A DNA stretch of 64,000 nucleotides from Omphalotus guepiniiformis (Eukaryota > Basidiomycota > Agaricomycetes > Agaricales > Omphalotaceae), in contig JAQOOI010000050.1 of NCBI GenBank assembly GCA_028554645.1, positions 124,001 through 188,000 of the forward strand, written 5' to 3'. Position 1 is the stretch's first letter, and each line of letters opens with the position of its first letter. A program made the position numbers and the translations under genes. The notes below the pieces were generated by a model. The model ran no database searches, had not been told where the DNA came from, and saw only the letters and a program-made list of their open reading frames with translations. Below are positions 24,089 through 33,429 of the stretch, in pieces.

Positions 24089-25406
24089 CTACTCATCAGT
24101 AGTCATGTCAGTGGTAGAGGTAGAATCTACAGAGTCCATGGAGTCATCTCCATCAACATCGGAACTACCTTTGATGGACTTCTTCTTAATAACTAAGGAA
24201 AGATTGTCTGCTAGCTTCTGCATGTCACGATAATGAGCGCCGTTGGTTTGAACAATGTGTGCGAGGGTAGAACACTCGGTACGAAGGCAATTGTGTATAG
24301 CCTTAAGAGATTCGAGCGTGAGTTGGTCGTAATCGTAGTATGGAATGAACGCAAGTGTCTTAATAACACTGGTGTGAGCCATATCACATAGGGCCTTCTC
24401 AACTATAAAGAATAATGTCAGAATGTATATTGAATACTATTAAGTGTGTACTTACAGTCAGTTTCTTCACTAAGGTTTGAAACAGCTGTTTCCAACTTAA
24501 GTCGTTTTTGGCCGGATGTCGCAAAGCCCTTCGAAATGTAGTGGTTAGCCTTCCTGTACGCGCCAGAGGATTGATCCAATCCAGGAACTGCTGAGTATGG
24601 CATGCTTACAACGGCGTGTTGGTTTGCGATTAGTTCTGCCTTACGAAACTAGTAACAAATTAATATATGTCCGGTTGAAAATAATGAGTGACTTACAGTA
24701 AGATTCTTGATGGCACTAGCTTCTTTAGCGCTGCTAGAGTCCTTGGTACTGTCAGTCATCTGTAAGAACAATGTGTACAAAATGTTAGTACAAAGTATTA
24801 ATTAACGGGTGGAAATTACTTACAAGTGCTTTACCAACAGTTTTGTCGAGAGAAGGGGTAATAATGACTTCAACATTGTCGTCGTCGTCACAAAGAGCCT
24901 TAGACTTGGGAGTTTCCTTGCCCTGGAATAAAGTTAGATAATGAATATAAGTCCGGTAGATATTCGTACCTTGCGTTTCCGATTGTTACCTTCTTCCTTA
25001 GCCTTAGCAACTGCTTCAGCAGCAGCAGCGACATTCTTGAGACGTTCTTGAACCATACAGTCAAGGTGTTTCTGAAGTCCAGCTACAGAACAAAGAGGTG
25101 ACATTTGAGGACGAGCCGCCATAACTGCCTGAAGGGCAGTGACATTGTCTTCAAACTTCTTGAAGAGTTCGTCATCGGCAGCTGTAGTAGCCATATCAAG
25201 GGGTTTAACCTTAAACTCAATTTATTATTAAACACCGGACGATTATTAAAAATGAAATAACGTACCAAGAAGTCACAAAGTGTCTTAGCAAATTGGAACA
25301 TCTCTCCATTGGGAACGTTACGAGCACAAGCACGGTCAAAGGTGCCGCGACGAAGATCCAGCAAAGCAAACCAGTCTTCTTTGATGAAAGAGGGAGTAGG
25401 GGCCAT
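24089..25406 (-). CDS. AO3 of Gyp1: six-exon antisense gene of unknown function, intact
   Basis: Minus strand, convergent with pol (157 bp between the two stops). Exons 25406-25266, 25209-24970, 24922-24824, 24759-24697, 24648-24456 and 24402-24089; introns of 56, 47, 64, 48 and 53 nt, all GT..AG, phases 0,0,0,0,1. The joined reading is 1050 nt, 349 aa, with no stop. It begins MAPTPSFIKEDWFALLDL, has an alanine-rich helical stretch (NVAAAAEAVAKAKEE) followed by a basic NNRKRK, an acidic patch (CDDDDNVEV), and ends in a Ser/Asp/Thr-rich tail (GDDSMDSVDSTSTTD). No known domain was recognised. A homologue with the same intron phases lies in the same place beside Gyp3 (31760-33198), and a decayed one beside Gyp2. 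A TATA box is at 25495-25488. It could be a host gene duplicated with its neighbour, but the Gyp3 copy argues for an accessory gene of the retroelement. Confidence 0.85.
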
Positions 25407-25487
25407 TGAGAAAGTAAGAGCTTGTGATAACGAGTTATAGAACGAATGAATGTTGGTTCGATGCAATTTATGATCCTTACATTTGTT

Positions 25488-25495
25488 CTTTTATA
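25488..25495 (-). promoter_or_regulatory. TATA box of AO3 (Gyp1)
   Basis: TATAAAAG on the minus strand, 82 bp before the AO3 ATG. The Gyp2 relative keeps TATAAAAG at about 63817-63810, and the Gyp3 homologue has TATAAAAA 40 bp before its ATG. So the antisense gene has its own promoter and does not depend on an LTR. Confidence 0.65.
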
Positions 25496-25572
25496 GCTGA
25501 AAAATGTATTGTACCTGGCTGAAAATTTTTGAGGTCGAAAAATCGTCTTCAAATTCTCTTAGGGGTATAATG

Positions 25573-25590
25573 TTCAGCGGGGGCGCTGAA
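25573..25590. promoter_or_regulatory. Inverted repeat upstream of AO3
   Basis: TTCAGCG, GGGG, CGCTGAA: a perfect 7-bp dyad with a 4-bp centre, about 80 bp upstream of the AO3 TATA box. It is decayed in the Gyp2 relative (near 63894). It may be a binding site for a dimeric regulator; this is a guess from symmetry and position. The rest of 25600-26100 is non-coding with no other feature recognised. Confidence 0.35.
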
Positions 25591-26100
25591 ATTTTTGGTT
25601 TGGGGAAGAGGGTGACAAGTTACGGAAAAATTATGAATATATTTATTATCCGGTGTATATTCGTCCCTCAAATTAAAAGAAACATAAAGAATAGAAGGAA
25701 AAACGAAGTAAAAAGAATGTAATATTGAATGTTGTGGTCATTTCTTAATATGGAATTTAAGCGCTGAGTGTCAATCTTTGATTTTGAATTTCAGCCGGAC
25801 TTCAGAAAGTCAGCTGCGACTTCGATTTCTTAGAATCTTAAGGTTTTAAATTCACTCGTAATAAGCAAAAGAAGACACAAGAACAATGATAATTTTAGTA
25901 CCCTAAGTGTCTACAAGCAAGAGGTAGAACTTAAACTTAGGTACAAACAGCGGTATGGTAAAGATAATGTTCGTATAAAGTGTTCGTTTCGACGAGTGGC
26001 GACCTACAACGAAATAAGACCGTCAAGAAAGGCAGAGATAAACGTGTTCAAAAGAAGGAGCTGGGGTGAATAGAATGAATAGAAAGTGTAAGTCCAGTGC

Positions 26101-26658
26101 CTAAGCTTCTGGACTTACCTCCTGCGGTTCCCCAACTCCTGCACTTTGATTTGCAGTTTCTCTAGCCTTGTCTAAAAACGCGGGATCTACGGCTATCGGT
26201 TCGCCTTGGTCGTTGGTGCTGATTGCGCTACGAAGCCAAAAGTCGTCGACTTGCCACCCGAGAGCCGCGGCTAACAATTCCATCTGGCCTTTATTTGCTA
26301 AGAATTCCGCATCCGGCTCGAGAGAACGAAGAACGCTGCGAGCATCTACACACGATTTGCGAAGACGCTGTTGTTCGGTTTGAATCAATGAACTCAAACG
26401 TTTGGCGGACTCGCAAGTTTGATTTGATTGTCGAACGAGGTTGTCGAACTCAGCGTGAAGTTGTAGTAAATTTGAAACGTGTGTGTTGATCACTAATAAA
26501 ACGAAATTAGAAGGAACGAAAAAGATTAAAGATGGACTACGTACCAGCAGGGTGTTGATGTCCTTCCTGGAAAGCAAGGTCACGCACCTTCGTGATACCG
26601 TCGAGCGGATATTGAAAAGAACAAGGTCGTTTCCATTTCTCGCAGACGCTACATTTGT
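26101..26658 (-). pseudogene. AO1-like antisense gene, 5'-truncated by LTR2
   Basis: Two minus-strand exons are visible: 26658-26545 and 26492-26101 (TAG stop), joined by a 52-nt GT..AG intron in phase 1. The first reads CSVCEKWKRPCSFQ, a C-x2-C-x6-C cluster, and the second is helix-rich (LLQLHAEFDNLVRQ.. QTEQQRLRKS..) ending QEVSPEA, with a likely coiled coil. The 5' part is missing: LTR2 sequence (TGTTAGC, 26656) abuts the exon. A comparable cysteine cluster (CAGC..PCVW) is found in AO1 of Gyp3 at about 29770-29815. The base composition (many CGCG and CCGCGG) resembles Gyp3 more than Gyp1, so it could belong to a Gyp3-type element into which Gyp1 inserted. Function unknown. Confidence 0.6.
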
Positions 26659-26672
26659 TAGCAAACTACCGC
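26656..26672 (+). repeat. Tip of LTR2 (separated end of copy a)
   Basis: TGTTAGCAAACTA plus CCGC. Its reverse complement, GCGG followed by TAGTTTGCTAACA, is exactly what follows GCGG in the uninterrupted LTR2 at 41176-41191. The rest of that LTR2 lies 11 kb away, ending at 15246. Confidence 0.8.
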
Positions 26673-27993
26673 TGATGAGAATGAAACGGGAAAATGATCT
26701 GCTAAAGGGCTAATGAACAAAAACCCAAAAACAACCAAAACAACCAAGTCACTCGAAAGGTGCGAGTCTGAGGGGGTGTTGTCGAAGGTTCCGCACGACC
26801 AAACTTATGGCTTCTTTATTCGAACTTTATTTCTTTATCACAAGAACTTTATAGTTGAGCTTTTAAAAATGCACTAAGGCAAAAAGTAGCACAAGACGGT
26901 TTTGAACAAGACAGGTGTTCACTGCACAATCACAACCAATTGACCACAAGATCAAACAACCAATTCCAATAACACAACCAGTTCAATTCAACCAACAATG
27001 ATCTTTATACAATATCACAATAAACACTGGACTATAAACAGACCAGGGCAACTTTATGTTTTTGGTAGGATTTCCCTTCACAGGCACAATTCACGTTATA
27101 AAGATGATTCCCAGTGATCCTGTGACTCTATGGTACTCTCCTGGATTTTCTCTCTCCAAGTTACTGCCCTTTTATACATACTGCCAGTCCAAAATTAATA
27201 AAAACGGAAATTATAGCTAAACTGTCCTGTTTTATATATATACCTATATTCGTGTATGTAGGTTGTAAGTATCTGTGTCAAGTATGTCCATTATTACTTG
27301 TTATAGATCTATTTTATGAGGCAAACCTCAAAAATGCATTTTAATTCCATTATTTTTATTGTAGGCAATATTCAGCTCCTTTATTTCATTTTTACGGATT
27401 TCCTTGACCTTTCTCGGGCATCCGGGTTCCATAGGATTAATCACCTGATAGAGATTATACCCCTCAAAGTATCACATTGTTTCGTCAAAGGAACTCCTCC
27501 AATTCAGTAGTATTCCGAGAAATTTTACTGATCAAGTTTTTACACCTCCTAACTGGTTTCTTGTCAAGCAATTTTCACCGGACAATTAATCGAAGCAAAT
27601 TTCCTCGATCAACTTTTGTTCCTGACAATTAATTAAGGAGTAAATACCCCAAAACTATTCTAGATCCATTATTTCGACTCTATTTCGCGTTCCATCCATT
27701 TTTAGTTTCCGCCGGGTTTTTATTCTTTATTGACTGGAGGAAGATGTTCCCCTAATAATTATATGATGCAATTGACATTGTGATGTCAGAGTTCTCGTTA
27801 TGAGATTGGGTGAGTCTGATTCAACAGTGGATGGCTATTGAACAATTCTCTACATCACAACTATACTGACTAGCCTAGAACCTTGATACATGTTGTACCA
27901 TAGGTAATAGAACATGCTTTATTACTCAAATCACAACACATTTTGATTGACAAGGCGGGCACCTTTCAACCCTCTATATCCCTCACTGCAAAT
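26673..27993 (-). mobile_element. LTR1 copy C, inverted relative to copy B and truncated
   Basis: 1321 bp; starts TGATGAGAATGAAACGG and matches copies A, B and D until ..CACTGCAAAT, losing the last ~55 bp (the TGATGTGCC end). The left flank is CCGC (GCGG in reverse). It carries the conserved block at 26775-26797. Together with copy B it brackets Gyp1 as a 10-kb inverted-repeat-flanked segment. These are LTRs, not transposon TIRs: A and D are the same sequence standing alone with target duplications. Confidence 0.85.
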
Positions 27994-28465
27994 AAAATTT
28001 TCCTTCAACATTATTCACCCGGTCAATATTCCATTATCCAAACACCAGATCGAAAGCCGCTATGGCATGATCACGTGACTTTTTGCCGAACTGCCGAAAC
28101 TGAATACAAACAGCTTTGGCCTCATGAACTCAGAAGTGTGTTTTCCTAACTCGCTCATTTTAAAGTTTTTCTGGAATATCGGCCCTCAACACGAGCTGTT
28201 TCCCATTATAGGTGAGTCATTATTACCTTATACATTGTCATATCTTTTTATTCACATCTTTTTGCTTTTCACGTTCTTCACTTCATTATATATGGGTTCA
28301 ACTTCGTTTTTTCTTTCTTCATATGATTCCTATCCCTCCGACTCTCAGAATTTACAGAACGAGCAGGAACTTGGTTCTCTCCCTTCTGACCTTCATTCTA
28401 CTGCTTTCAATTGTTCTATCCTTCTTCTTTGTTGGTTGTATTCTCTCCCTACTTCATTTGCTCCA
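27994..28465. other. Junction and leader before AO1
   Basis: Non-coding. In Gyp3 sense (minus) the first bases before LTR1 read GTTGAAGGAAAATTTT, weakly purine-rich as a polypurine tract would be, but the LTR beside it is truncated, so I cannot confirm a 3' LTR junction. 28210-28465 is pyrimidine-rich, like a fungal promoter/5' UTR. Confidence 0.35.
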
Positions 28466-30018
28466 ATGGCTCTCAAGAAAGACGGCTCAGGTAACAAGAA
28501 GAAACGCGACTCTGGGCGAACGACTTCCGCAGGGACGTCCACTATAGCTCCTCGTAAGAAAGCTCCCCCCGTCTTTTCACCAGTTTCTCTTCCTCGCGTG
28601 CAGCACATCGCGCTCCAAGAGGCTATGGTTGCGATCCAGCGCCATGTCTCAGAGGTTTATATTCGCCTCTTCGAAAAAGACAACGATCCTAGCTTCCGAG
28701 TTGCTCATCTAATCACGCCCTTGGATAACGCTTATACCGCCTGGGTAAGATTCATTATGTTTTATTCAATATATTTCCTTACTAAGGTCTTTATTACTTT
28801 CTAGCACACATTCTAAGAAGACTGGACTTCTGACGACGATTTTCCTTACTATGCGAGATGTTTTTGGTGGTCAATCTCTCATCTCGCTTGGCGTCTACAA
28901 GATACCGGCCTTTCTGACTTCGAAACTCTCGAACCGATGGTAATTCCCAAGGCAATGCTTCGTGAGCTAAAAGCGCTCAAGTTCAAGGTTCGTTTTTCTC
29001 ATATCCTTCTTTTTGTATTGTTACTTACAACTCTTTTTCAGCCTTTTCCTTTATCTCGTCAACTCCCTCCCATTGAATCCTATCATTTTCAAAACGAGAA
29101 CTCCTTTGACTTCTCCTCCCTTCCGGAATTCGATATCTCAGCGCTTCCTGAACTTCCGTCCAAAGCCTCTCCAAAAAAACTCAAAGAGTCGCCTCCCATT
29201 GAAGAATCTTCTGACGATGATGATGATTTTGACGACGAAGAAGAGGAAGAGGACGAGTTGGAGTCTCCGCCAAAGAAAAAGGTGAAGCGTGTTCCTTCCC
29301 CAGCACTTCGATTGCAGATTCAAACTCGGTCGACGACTTTGATTCCTACATCGACTCGTTCCGGTGTTTCATGCAGTCGAGGTCATCCCAAAAAGGTCAA
29401 ACCCGAGGTAGATATCTTTATTCAATCCTTTCATTAACATTATTTTTACTAACTAATCCCATTTCTAGGAAACGATTGAGGTTAGCGCTGGCAAAGACGA
29501 CGAGGTAGTCGAAACTGTTACTGTCAACCCCTACAAAATTACATACGCTACCAACGCAGTAAGTTCCACATTATATCTTTATTTTTTTGTTTCTTAACTG
29601 TTTTCTTTAGCCAACCGGCAGCAAGAAATCCTTTATCAGAGATTCACGCCTCGCCACCTCCGCAGCTACGATTCCCTTCAATTTTGTTGATCCTACCGGC
29701 TTACGGCACAAGTTCAAGGACCTCGTCACCGTCAATCGGTCTCTCCAAGGTTACAGCTTGAACCCCATCTGCGCTGGATGCCTAGCCAGCAATCTCAGTC
29801 AGCCGTGTGTATGGCGCGGAGAGGACAACACTGTATCTCCTTACGTGTTCTACTTCCGCGTCGTCGGAAGTACTTCGTGTTACACCGTACGTCTAGACCC
29901 TTCTGTGGCTCAACAGTGGTCATTAGATATGACTAGTGCACGGAGCTACTGCTACCTGGTTTCTAAGTCTGGCCTTCTGAGTAGTGCCGTGGTACTTCGT
30001 TACCTACACGTTGGTTAA
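28466..30018 (+). pseudogene. AO1 of Gyp3: spliced antisense gene with acidic region and cysteine cluster
   Basis: Five exons: 28466-28744, 28805-28987, 29042-29407, 29469-29558 and 29611 to about 30018, introns 50-60 nt, GT..AG, all phase 0. The product begins MALKKDGSGNKKKRDSGRTT (basic), has a conserved-looking FRVAHLITPLDNAYTAW, an Asp/Glu run (EESSDDDDDFDDEEEEEDE, about 29200-29265) followed by PPKKKVKR (nuclear-signal-like), and ends near a C-x2-C-x9-C cluster (ICAGCLASNLSQPC). One in-frame TAA (28814-28816) follows the second splice; it may be a real lesion. The end of the last exon is uncertain because a GTACGT donor-like site occurs at 29888. Convergent with Gyp3 gag-pol. No known family recognised. 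Confidence 0.6.
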
Positions 30019-30865
30019 TACAGTATTGGGGCCATCAAGTTATACACGTCGGACCTTAGAACAAGTGCTGCGACGCTTTACTTGAGTGTATACTTAGGTA
30101 ATACCTACACTGAGAAGACCCATTTGGTGCCATTCTACAGTCTTGTATACCTTTGTACACATATACTGGTGGTTGAATGTGCGTAATACGCTGCGGAACT
30201 TAGGACCATACAGCATACTTAGTAGGTTTGTACTGGAGTGATCAATCCCGCGGGGCTGAAAATGGTAGTGGTATTCCTGTGGTCGTATCATCTCCCCCTG
30301 ACTAAAATATCGACTGTCCCAGTCGCTGGGGTCCTACTCAGGGTCTATTCCAGAAAGGCGCATCAACCTCCCTTTTCTGGAAATCACAAACTTCTTTCTG
30401 ACTCATGTAGCACTCTCCCTCCTTCTTGTCACATCATGTTCCATCACGTTGCCTTATTGGTAAATCACCGCGTCTCTTCATTCCTCATCGTCCGGTTACG
30501 TTAGTTCCCGGACATACCGGCTATTCAGTTAATGGATTGCCATCGCTTCTTTGTCAAAGCTGTATGTCGTACCCTGAATAAGTGTGTAATACATCAAACT
30601 TTTGCTCTCGCGTCTTCTAGGAATGGAACTTGATACTGGCACCAATCTAAGGACCCCATCGCCGCGAGGTGTATATAACCTTCAGCGCCCGGGTGTCGAA
30701 CTTCAACTTTTTGTTCCCTCTTCCATCACTGGTTTATGCCCATCAAGGCTGAGCCCCTTGACTATAATTCTTTAATAGTAACTGATGCAGTACTTTTTGC
30801 TTGTCTTCTTTGCTTAGCTCTGTTGATAGGCTTTCTCTCCTACTGCTTCTGAGGCCGCCTTTATC
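30019..30865. other. Spacer between AO1 and AO2, with AO2 promoter
   Basis: Non-coding. TATATAA at 30672-30678 followed by CCTTCAGCGCCCGGG is a plausible AO2 promoter, about 190 bp before the AO2 ATG, so a longer 5' UTR or an unseen 5' intron is implied. Nothing else recognised. Confidence 0.4.
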
Positions 30866-31348
30866 ATGCCTTCTTCTCAACCCTCGACTTCATGTGTACA
30901 CAAATGAAGACGCCGCGACGCTTCGCCTCAACCTTCTTCTACTTTGCCTTCCGTCCAGGACAGCTCACAGCGGTCTATATCTGCTGCGGAGCTTATCTTA
31001 CTTGAACAGATCCGTACCGGGCAACTTTCAGTTCAACCTTCCGCGGTACTTCCCCTTCCTTCAAACAGTCCTGAGGCTTCAGCACCCGTACGCCGTCATC
31101 GAGAGCGCCACGATAAAGCTTTGTCTGTTCTCAAGAAACGTTGTGCTTGTCATCCTAGTCAATCTGCTCTGGTTGGTTCCGCGTTCGTTTTATCTGTTGT
31201 GTTAACTAACTTGCGGTAGCTTACTCCCATTACCGCTGAGGATCAGGCAAAATTCGCAGATGACTTCTTGGCATTCCGTGACGAGACTTATACGCTCCTT
31301 CCCGCGGCTCCTGTGCCCGCTACCATCACGGGTCGTCCGCGGAAGTAA
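30866..31348 (+). pseudogene. AO2 of Gyp3: small two-exon antisense gene
   Basis: Exons 30866-31171 and 31220-31348 with a 48-nt GT..AG intron in phase 0; about 144 codons. It starts MPSSQPSTSCVHK, then TGA (30905-30907) where CGA is the easy ancestor, then a Ser/Pro-rich part, a helix AAELILLEQIRTGQL, a basic stretch RRHRERHDKALSVLKKRCAC, and ends GRPRK. No known domain; the basic C-terminal half could bind nucleic acid, which is only a guess. It lies between AO1 and AO3, all transcribed the same way. Confidence 0.5.
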
Positions 31349-31712
31349 AAGCTTTAGTTTCATAGTATTAGTATCACAGGACTTTGTTTTTCCTTATTTT
31401 TGACAACCCGGCAATGTTATTAGCTTTCTGTTTCTTTGAGAATGACTTGAAGCTCTGTAACATTTTCCGTGTTATGCAAATTTGTGAAATTTAAGCCATT
31501 CTACGTGTTACTTAATTCTCTGCGGTACTTTTCTACTCCTGTGACCCTTCCCCATCTTTGAGATTACAACTGTCCCCAGTTGTCTTGAACACTCGCGTCC
31601 TTTGGTAAAGTACCATATGGTCTGCCGCGTCAACTTTGAAAGACAGTAAGTATCGCAGACTTAGAATTCTACAGTGACAAGTTTCCTCGTAGTCATGACT
31701 GCCCTGGCCAGG

Positions 31713-31720
31713 TATAAAAA
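31713..31720 (+). promoter_or_regulatory. TATA box of AO3 (Gyp3)
   Basis: TATAAAAA followed by GGCCC, 40 bp before the AO3 ATG at 31760. 31349-31712 upstream of it is non-coding, with no other signal recognised. Confidence 0.65.
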
Positions 31721-31759
31721 GGCCCTCCAAACCCTAAGTTTTTCCTATCAAGTTCACTT

Positions 31760-33198
31760 ATGTCTACTGATACGTCTTCTGTTGACGTCCAGTTTCTCGT
31801 GGAAGAGGTAGCACCTCTTTATAAGTCGTTTAGTGAGCGTCGAGCCAAACGTGGTGCTGATGATGCTAATCGTGTCGCGATGTCGTGTGCACAAAAACTC
31901 ACAAGTTTTCTAATGCTCTGACTTCCCTTCCCGCGCCTTACTTCACTCTTTTTAGCTCAAGCTCTGGAAAGCTCACCCTGATGCCGCGTTGGCTAACGCT
32001 GACATTCATACTTTCACTTTGTTCTTCTTTGAACAACTGCCGCGGGACCCAGTTACCGTGAAGTATACACCAACTCATCATTTACTTGGTCCGTACCGTG
32101 GTAAATGTGTTCAGTTTGGTAAACCCAAGGAGGTTCCTAAAGTCGTCGCGGCTGCTCCTGTTCCACCTGCTGTAACCCCAGTGCCCGTCAAAGGCAAAGG
32201 TCGTGTTTGTACAAGTTGTCGCGTAAGTAATCATTTCTTGTTCTTGATTATCAACTGGTACTAACTTTTTCTTAGATTCGCAAGTGTATTGCATCTCAAA
32301 CTCGTATTGATAGTAGCAATGAGGAGGTTGATGATGACGCGGCGGGTAGCGATATTGCTATGGGTGATGATAAATCCCCCTCTATTGCAGATTCCACTAC
32401 TAACACCACGGTAGGTCACCACACTACCCCAAACAATCTTGCTCTGTTGCTAAAACTATGTACCTCACTTCAGACTCTCGACCTCGTGGCAGTTGAAGAA
32501 GTTACATGTGTTGCTCCCTTTACTCCAAAGATTGAGCCTAGCGTCGCGGCGGTTAAAAGGGTACGACCACAACCCTTTCTACAAACATTTTGTTGACTTA
32601 AACGCTTCCTTCATAGCCTCACGCGTCAACTAATCACCCCATAAGATATCTCCACTTTTCTGAGATACCACGCATGCTTATTACTTCACGACAATACCTT
32701 AAGGCAGTTGCCGTGGTGGATAAGAGTACCATCAATCCTTCTGCCAAGAAGTCTAAGATGGAGGTGGTTAGTGTCGCGGCGGCTCCTCCTACTTGGGCGC
32801 ACAACTTCTCTATGCTTGATCCACCTCTGGCACCTCCTAGTACGTGTCACGTTTTTGTATTGCTGCTAGCGACTTTTCAACTAACCTATCTTTCAGTAGA
32901 CCCTGTCTCCACTTTCTCTAACTTGGTTGTGCAGTCACTCATTGATTGTGCCAATCTCGCAGTGCTCAAACCCGTTAGTGGGCCTACCAATTGTAGCCTC
33001 ACCATGCTGGAGTTTGAGACTCACTCTAAACTTATCGTGGTCAACCATCAGATCAGTCTCCAGCTCCAAATGCGGGATTTGCTGATGGAGAGCTACCAGA
33101 GCATCGCGTCGCAGCAGAAGGAGCTGGTTAATAAAACCAACGTCCCCCTTATTGATATGACTAGCGACGAAGATATGCCGTCCGTGACTGATACTTGA
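31760..33198 (+). CDS. AO3 of Gyp3: six-exon antisense gene homologous to AO3 of Gyp1
   Basis: Exons 31760-31912, 31956-32222, 32276-32410, 32474-32560, 32617-32839 and 32897-33198; 388 aa, no internal stop. Intron phases 0,0,0,0,1, identical to Gyp1 AO3, with similar exon sizes (153/267/135/87/223/302 against 141/240/99/63/193/314). Exon 1 ends AQKLTSFL against AKTLCDFL; the last exon has LIDCANLAVLKP against LCDMAHTSVIKT. The exon 2/3 junction makes VCTSCRIRKC, a zinc-cluster-like C-x2-C..C that Gyp1 AO3 lacks. The first intron starts AT instead of GT, probably a mutated donor, so this copy may be splicing-impaired. It ends DEDMPSVTDT, 232 bp from the Gyp3 pol end on the other strand. An AATAAA lies near 33398. 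Function unknown. Confidence 0.75.
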
Positions 33199-33233
33199 AC
33201 TGCTCCATGAACTTTTCTCGTACTTCCGCAACA

Positions 33234-33251
33234 CTTTTTTTTTTTTTTTTT
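33234..33251. repeat. T-tract between AO3 and Gyp3 pol
   Basis: About 17 consecutive T on the plus strand, 40 bp after the AO3 stop. The remaining spacer 33199-33429 has no other feature. Confidence 0.8.
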
Positions 33252-33429
33252 AAATCTTCTTGTCGTGAATAGAGGTACCGCATAACTTTTTGTTTCCCTC
33301 CCACACTCGTATTCAACTACCGCGTAACTTATTTATTTCCAATTTGTCGCGTATATTTCAACATAACACGTACAGATCATACACTCGTTTTTATAATAAA
33401 ACTGCCATGTGGCCCTATCTTTGAGTGAT

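Noticed and set aside
15247..27993. Gyp1 as cargo of a large DNA transposon with 1.3-kb inverted repeats
   Set aside because: The inverted repeats are LTR1 copies, which also occur alone with GCGG duplications (13289-14664, 47949-49327); the split LTR2 flanks fit an inversion better.
31913..31955. AT-AG (U12-type) first intron in Gyp3 AO3
   Set aside because: Lacks the U12 donor consensus ATATCC; a GT to AT mutation of an ordinary donor is more likely, since the Gyp1 homologue uses GT at the same place.
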